The translations under genes were made by a program, and so were the position numbers. A DNA stretch of 24,102 bases from Syncephalis plumigaleata. Lineage: Eukaryota; Zoopagomycota; Zoopagomycetes; Zoopagales; Piptocephalidaceae. The stretch covers positions 1 through 24,102 of the forward strand of contig JAIXMF010000209.1 in the NCBI GenBank assembly GCA_025201365.1, written 5' to 3'. This document shows positions 18,049-24,102 of this stretch, piece by piece; position 1 is the first letter of the stretch; each line of letters starts with the position of its first letter. A model generated the notes under the pieces. That model saw only the letters and a list, made by a program, of their open reading frames with translations. It had not been told where the DNA came from and made no database searches.

Positions 18049-18088
18049 TAAAGCTGTCTTTATTTACGCACGTGGAGTCACTAGCAAC

Positions 18089-21000
18089 ATGTATTCGCAG
18101 CAATATCCGCCTGGAGGAGATACTCCCTCTAGTAGTACACTACCAGGTGACATACAAGAGCAGTTGCAAGCGTTGGAGCGAGAGTACCGCGAAGGGGACA
18201 TTACACAGAAGGGTTATGAGAAACGACGAGCTGCACTATTAGCAGCAAGTGCCGGACACGCCACCCATCACGGTGGCAATAATGGAGGTTTGGATCGATC
18301 TACTAGTGTAGCAAGTATGCAATCTGACTATCGACAAGCCCATTCGCCTACACGTCACATGACAGCGCCCTTGGAACGACCACCACCACCACCACCACAG
18401 GCTTCATCATCTCATCATCCAGTACCGCCATATCAGCAGCAGCAGCAGCAGCAACCACCACCACCACCACCACAACATCATTATCATTATCATACACCTA
18501 CTAGTCCATATCAACATCGAGGACCACAAGCATCGCAGCCATCGCCACAATCGGCAACCTCTCATTCTAGTGGACATTATTCCACTGCACCAACTTCAGC
18601 AGACGGTCTTCTACAGCCTAGTCCCAATATTGATGGCTCTATGCGTCCACTGCCATCACCACGTTTACCACCATCATCCAATAGATCTGAATATTTATTC
18701 GATTCATCAGTACCTGGCTATAATGCACACAATGGAGCCGCATCAGTCTCGGGTGGTGCCAATGGTGGAGGACCCATGGGACCACGGCCTAATCCTATGC
18801 TACGCGCTGATGGGCAGAACATTCCATTGGGAGGTGGCAGTTATCAATCATTGGCACCGCGTAGTACAAGTCCACGTCCCGTAACGCCTCCTGGAGGAGT
18901 TGCAAGCAATTATCAGGCATCGCGACTTCATCGTAGGACACCATCCAATGGCTCTATGCGCTCTATCTCGTCAGTGCGAACACTCGATCCCTCTACACTA
19001 AGTAGAACTGCCTCAAGTGAGTATCGTGGAGGTAGCAATAACGTAGGACCATTACCGCCAGTGCCACAACCACCCTACATGAGTAATGCTTATCAACATG
19101 GACGGGCCAGTCTAGATCAATCGAGACAGGGTCCACCAATGGGTAGAGCAGGTATCGTACATGGTAGTTATCCAGCACAGCCACCACACTCGCAATATCC
19201 ACCACCTTCACCACATCAATTCGCGGGACATCCACCACCACCACATCCACCACAGCAACATCCGCATCCGCATCCGCTACCACCACATCCACCACATCCA
19301 CAACATCCACAACATCCACCACAGCAACAACAACAGCCACCTTATGCTGGATATGCCCCACCTAATCCACACTTTAGTCAAGTACATCATCGTATGGATA
19401 GTACTAGTAGTGCGGCGACTTTCAGTTCAATGTCGCATTTCTCACGTAATGGTCCACCATCGCATGGCAAGTATATTGATTGATATTAATATAAAGTATA
19501 CACATCTCTAATGCTCATTTATTCATAGATCCAGCCTTACATCGTGCACCATCCATGCATTATGAGGAAGAGTATGGCTATGCCGAATCAGTTTATTCAC
19601 CTGCAGTTTCACAGGCACCTTGGCAAAATGATGGCGCTCCATTCTCCGAGACCGCTGAACCGCATGCTTACGCTGGTAGACAGGCACTCCCGCAACGACC
19701 TCGTGAACCGGTGGCCGATGCAGTCGACAGATACACCGGCACACCATTGTCTTCCTTCCCTACTATTCCCGCCATCCTACGCCATAGAGCCGCTATCCTT
19801 CCGAAATCAACGTTAGCTTACGTGAATCTCGATGCTAAAGGCAAGGAGGTCGGTTCTCTAACCTGGGATAAGCTTTATGGTCGAGCTGAAAAAGTCGCGC
19901 AACTATTACGCAATCGACCGGGTAACACTAAGGGAGCCAAGATTGGTCTTGTGTATCGCCGAAGTGAGGTATTGGATTTCCTGACGGCATTCCATGGCTG
20001 CTTCCTCGCCTCAATGGTGGCTGTACCTATTATTACCCTGGACAGTCTAAAGGAATTGCGTAGTATTTTATCGCAAACCGGCATCACACTAGTACTATCA
20101 ACGGATACTAATATCAAGGCGTTAACTAAGGATTTACAAGCACGCCGTGAAGATTGGCCAACCGGTGTCGATTGGTGGAAGACGAATGATCTTGGATCGG
20201 CAAGTAGCAATAAGAAGAAGGGCAACGAAGATGCTGTCATGCCGGCCGGTACCGATCTAGCTTACCTCGAGTTTTCCAAGAATCTGACAGGCGAACTCAA
20301 AGGTGTCGGCATTAGTCATCGTACCGTTATATCACAGTGTATAGCCATTCGATCAACGCTAAGCACTGGCACGGGAGCTGGCTCGCCCAATGATGTTCTG
20401 TTTAGTATTATAGAACCACGACAACAAATTGGACTTATCTTTACGGCATTGATGGGCGTCTACAGTGGACATATTACGGTTTATGGTCAATCGGCAATTA
20501 CGGATGTTGATGGATTATGGCCGCACATTATGACACGTCTACGTGGTAAGTAATGAAGAACGGAAGAACAGAAGAAGAGAAATGAACAATGTAATAATTG
20601 TTAAACTAAAAAACATACTTACACACGCCTGTTTGTTTTCTTCTTTTTTGTAAACTAGTTACCATTGCCATTACGGATTATGCCGGCATACAGCAGGTAC
20701 TGAGTAGCTATGTAAGGGAGCCGCAACAAACACTTGGCTATGCTAAAAAGATGCCACCGGATATTTCACCCTTAAGACGTTTGTTCATCGACACGGTCCT
20801 ACCCGATCCTGAACTTGATAAAAACATTGTCGATTGTCTGTTATTCCCGCTGGGTAATCGATCAGCACGTGACGCTATCGCTCCCATTTCTAGTCTTTCC
20901 GAGCATGGTGGTATGCTGCTTAGTACACGAGATGCTATTGCAAACAATGTAATACCACAGCAAAAAACGCTATTACTTGACCGTGAACACTTGAAACGTC

Positions 21001-24000
21001 GACGTATTCGTGTGGTGTCGCGTGATGATCCACAGGCTAATGATCGTACCTCCGTACTTGAGGTGGCAACATTCGGACCACCCATGCCACAAGGTAAGTG
21101 ATAAAACAATGAATGACATGGTCGACACACAAGAAGGCTAACTATAACACTACAATTACAATAGTGACGGTATGTATCGTTGATCCGGAATCCAAGTCAC
21201 TATGCCCGCCAGATGTGGTAGGCGAGGTATGGGTTGACTCGCCCGCTCTAAGTGGTGGCTTCTGGGGCTTAAAGAAACATACACAATCGATATTCCGTGC
21301 ACGACCCGTGCTACATGATGCAGAACGACCGGGCTATGCAACATCGTTGGAGCAGGAGTTCTTGCGTACCGGTTTACTAGGCTGTTTGATTGAGGGCGAA
21401 GTTGTACTATTTGGCTTTTACGAAGACCAAGTGCATCAGGTGGTAGTGCCTGGATCATCGGATAGTCCTTCAATGAGTGCAAGCGGTGATATAAAATCGG
21501 ATATCACTACTGACATACCTGAGGGTGATCTTATGGAGCCTGGTATGCGTATTCACTATTCACCGGACATTACCTACACTATTATGACTAAAGTGGACGG
21601 TGTGACAGCATGGTACGTATAATCAAGTAGTAGTAACAGCAGAAGTGCTGATAGCTAACTATTTATATGATAACAATGATGACAATTAGTGCGGTATTTG
21701 ATATCTTCGAAAATAATGATTTCCTAACCGTTGTTCTACTGGAAAGCAAACTACGACCGGATGATATGCCAGATATCGTACGATTGGTTAATACAGCTAT
21801 GAAAAGCTATCATAAATTACAAGCTTATTGCGTGTGTATTAGTGCACCAGGTGTGCTACCCCGTACTCATCGCAATGGAAGACACGATGTCAATCGAGAA
21901 GCTTGTCGACGTGATTTCCAACAAGGCAAGCTGGAATTCTCTCATGTCTCGATGCAACTAGCGGAAGCCATTAAACCGTTGCCTGCATTTGGTGAAGAAG
22001 AAATACCGGGTAGGAATGCTTACTAATACGGCATATTAACAATGCTAATGCTACTTATCCCGACTATAATTCAACTTTAATCGATAGAATCACCATTCCG
22101 TAATGGTAAACCGCAACATACGGGTATTGCACCCGAGGCTCAAGTATTCGATGATCGTACCGGATTGGACATGGACCGATTCCGTAGTATAACCGACATA
22201 TTAATATGGCGAGCCAGTGTTTGTGCCGATGATCCAGCCTATACGCTAATGGACGCACGAGGACGAGAAGCGAAAACGCTCACCTTCCGTAAATTAAGCA
22301 TGCGCGTGTCAAGTATCGCTAACTACTTTGTGGATAAGCGTGGTTTACGACCGGGCGACCATGTTCTATTGGTCCTACCGCACGGATTGGACTTTGTAAC
22401 CTCGATACATGCCTGTCTAGTTCTAGGCCTCGTAGCCATTCCAGTTGCACCACCCGATATTGATCGTATCGATGAGGATCTATCGTCATTATTGGCCCTA
22501 GTGAATGATTTCGAGATACGTGGGGTTATTATTAATCAGACGACAGAGGATCTTCTACGTAGTAAACCATTCCAACAAGCCATGCGTGTCAAGGGCGAGA
22601 CACTTGATAGACTATCGAATCTGATCAATATTGGCAAGGTGTCGTCAAGTAAAAAGGATCGCTTACTCGGAAGTGAAGGCGGTTTCCGTCTAGATGAACG
22701 ATGGTTACAATCGGAACACACCGCCATGATCCAGGTGTACTATGATGCCGATTGTCGACGTACAGCCGTACGATTGAGCCATGCAGCATTGATTGCACAA
22801 TGTCGTGTACAACGCTTGGACTGTCTACTTGTGCCATCACGTCCACTCATTAGTTGTGTACGTTCCTATAGCGGACTTGGTCTACTGCACTGTTGCATGT
22901 TGGGTCTTTATGTTGGTAAGTGACCACACTATCAGTAAGGAAGAGGTAACACGCTTCTAACTCGTCATAATGTACAGGCTGTCAAACACTTTTAATTACA
23001 CCGGCAGATTTAATGACCAATCCACACATATACTTTGAGATTCTAAATCATTACAAGTGTAAGTAATCTCATTATTATTACTATTATTATTATTATTACT
23101 GCATCTAACATGCAAAGTAAATCATTGGTACTAATTCATTTATTTCACTATTAGCCAAGGATGTTTATGTCACCTATCCGATGATGGAGCATGCCATGAA
23201 GAACATGCAAAATGTTGACTATCGCATTTACTCGTTGCAAAACGTCAAATGTATGATGCTAGCGTGTGATGGACGACCTCAACCGGATCATTGTAAGAAG
23301 TGTTGCACTATTGCCTACACAAAAGCGAGTCTACGTTTACTAATAATAATGCACCCATGCCTTTTTGTAATAGATTCAAGTCTAGTGCAATTCTTTTTGG
23401 CCAATCGTCTCGATGATATTGCCATTACTACCGTGTATGGTCCGGCCATTAATCCAATGGTTAGCTCACGCGCCTATCTTCAATCGCAACCGCAACCGGT
23501 TCTGCTAGATTTGAAGAGTCTACGCCATGGAAAGATCACCGTGTTGGATGATGATGATCCTGCACCTTCCGTGCTACTTCATGATGCTGGCAAGGTGAGT
23601 CAACAGTAACAGCAACGATGATTAGCGAGCATATTCATTGATATACATATACATGCATATGTTATTGTCCATAGGTACCGAGAAATACTATGATAGCCAT
23701 TGTTAATCCGGTTAGCCATCGATTATGTCCACCTTGCGAAGTGGGCGAGATTTGGGTGGCCAGTGCTTGTAATGCCATTGGATTCGCTGGATCCGAGGCT
23801 CAGTTCGAAGCGGCAATGTTTGACGCGCGTATTGAGGATGGCGATCCAAGGTTAACGTATACGCGTACGGGCGATCTAGGTTTCCTATACCCTGATGCCA
23901 ATGGTAAAACCACTGGTGTTACTGAGCAATTCCTCTACTATCTGGGACCGATGGAGGGCACCTTTGATGTTCGTGGTCTTTGCTACTTCCCTGTAGATGT

Positions 24001-24048
24001 CGAAACTACCATTGAACAATCGCATCCCAACATTGTACCCAATGGATG
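18089..24048 (+). CDS. DIP2: DIP2/CPS1-family protein: DMAP1-binding domain plus two acyl-AMP-ligase-like domains (3'-partial)
   Basis: Ten exons join in frame: 18089-19466, 19529-20545, 20659-21093, 21165-21612, 21690-22009, 22088-22915, 22978-23058, 23155-23292, 23374-23594 and 23675-24048. They give 5240 nt, over 1740 residues, and the gene continues past the right edge from a GTAAGT donor at 24049. The ATG has A at -3. Residues about 18-50 are a DMAP1-binding domain (LEREYREGDITQKGYEKRRA). Residues about 75-455 are a Pro/Gln/His-rich linker. A first adenylation-type domain (about 533-1180) and a second (from about 1230) each carry a GE[VI]WV-type motif. The usual Ser/Thr/Gly-rich ATP-binding loop is degenerate in both (SKNLTGELKG and YYDADCRRTA), as in other DIP2 proteins. 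The family is related to fatty-acyl-AMP ligases; the yeast homologue Cmr2 has been linked to control of certain diacylglycerols. The long linker makes it larger than animal DIP2 (about 1570 residues). Confidence 0.92.
19467..19528 (+). other. Probable GC-AG intron of DIP2
   Basis: The only join that keeps frame with a good donor is CATG|GCAAGT to TTCATAG|ATCC, giving His-Asp across the junction. A CTAAT branch-like site lies about 20 bases before the acceptor. The nearby GT at 19471 breaks the frame. Another GT at 19452 keeps the frame but has a poor GTCCAC consensus. The stop codon at 19481-19483 requires a splice. Confidence 0.7.
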
Positions 24049-24102
24049 GTAAGTAAAGAAGAAGAAAAGTACTACTATTTCTATACAAATCACTTACACT
24101 AT
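24049..24102 (+). other. Start of DIP2 intron 10
   Basis: GTAAGT donor directly after the last exon in view. The acceptor lies outside the window. Confidence 0.7.

Noticed and set aside
19161-19511. His/Ile-rich frame overlapping the DIP2 linker, and its antisense Val/Asp-rich counterpart at 18993-19361
   Set aside because: Both are frame shadows of the CCA/CAT-rich repeats in the DIP2 coding sequence.
1-24102. CRISPR arrays, prokaryotic operons or phage features
   Set aside because: No regular spacer-repeat arrays are present, and the introns and tRNA/SINE/LINE content show a eukaryotic nuclear genome.

Overview
The window looks like nuclear DNA of a filamentous, probably early-diverging, fungus. 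Reasons: an NsdD/SUB-1-type GATA factor, a DIP2/CPS1-family gene, short spliceosomal introns (50-113 bp) with GTAAGT-like donors and CTAAC/CTAAT-like branch sites, pyrimidine-rich leaders, and proteins full of Gln/His/Asn/Pro runs. The species cannot be named from the sequence alone.

Layout. (1) 1-2127: 3' part of a GATA zinc-finger regulator gene, followed by its 3' flank. (2) 2706-4083: a transposon nest. A tRNA-derived SINE (minus strand, own target-site duplication) was later split by a 5'-truncated non-LTR retrotransposon (minus strand, own target-site duplication). (3) 4159-4231: an intact tRNA-Ala(AGC). (4) 4308-12201: a locus carrying two interleaved inverted-repeat pairs, A (about 337 bp, 4308-4644 and 10258-10593) and B (4639-6285 and 10920-12201, with a core of about 930 bp that looks identical by eye). 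Between the arms lies a six-exon, minus-strand prolyl oligopeptidase gene with an N-terminal signal-like segment (7402-9887). The order A, B, gene, A-inverted, B-inverted is what an inversion by staggered breaks would leave behind. (5) 12370-15924: a long intronless minus-strand gene for a PH-like-domain protein with large disordered regions. (6) 15925-18088: a divergent intergenic region with microsatellites. (7) 18089 to beyond the right edge: a plus-strand DIP2-type gene (DMAP1-binding domain plus two acyl-AMP-ligase-like domains), resolved into ten exons here, one intron of which is best read as GC-AG.

The genes do not form an operon or an obvious pathway. They are a transcription factor, a peptidase, a PH-like protein and a lipid-metabolism-related protein. 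The main point of interest is structural: nested retroelements, a tRNA gene and the edge of a putative inversion lie within 2 kb of each other. All splice models were built by hand from frame continuity and splice motifs, and repeat identities were judged by eye.
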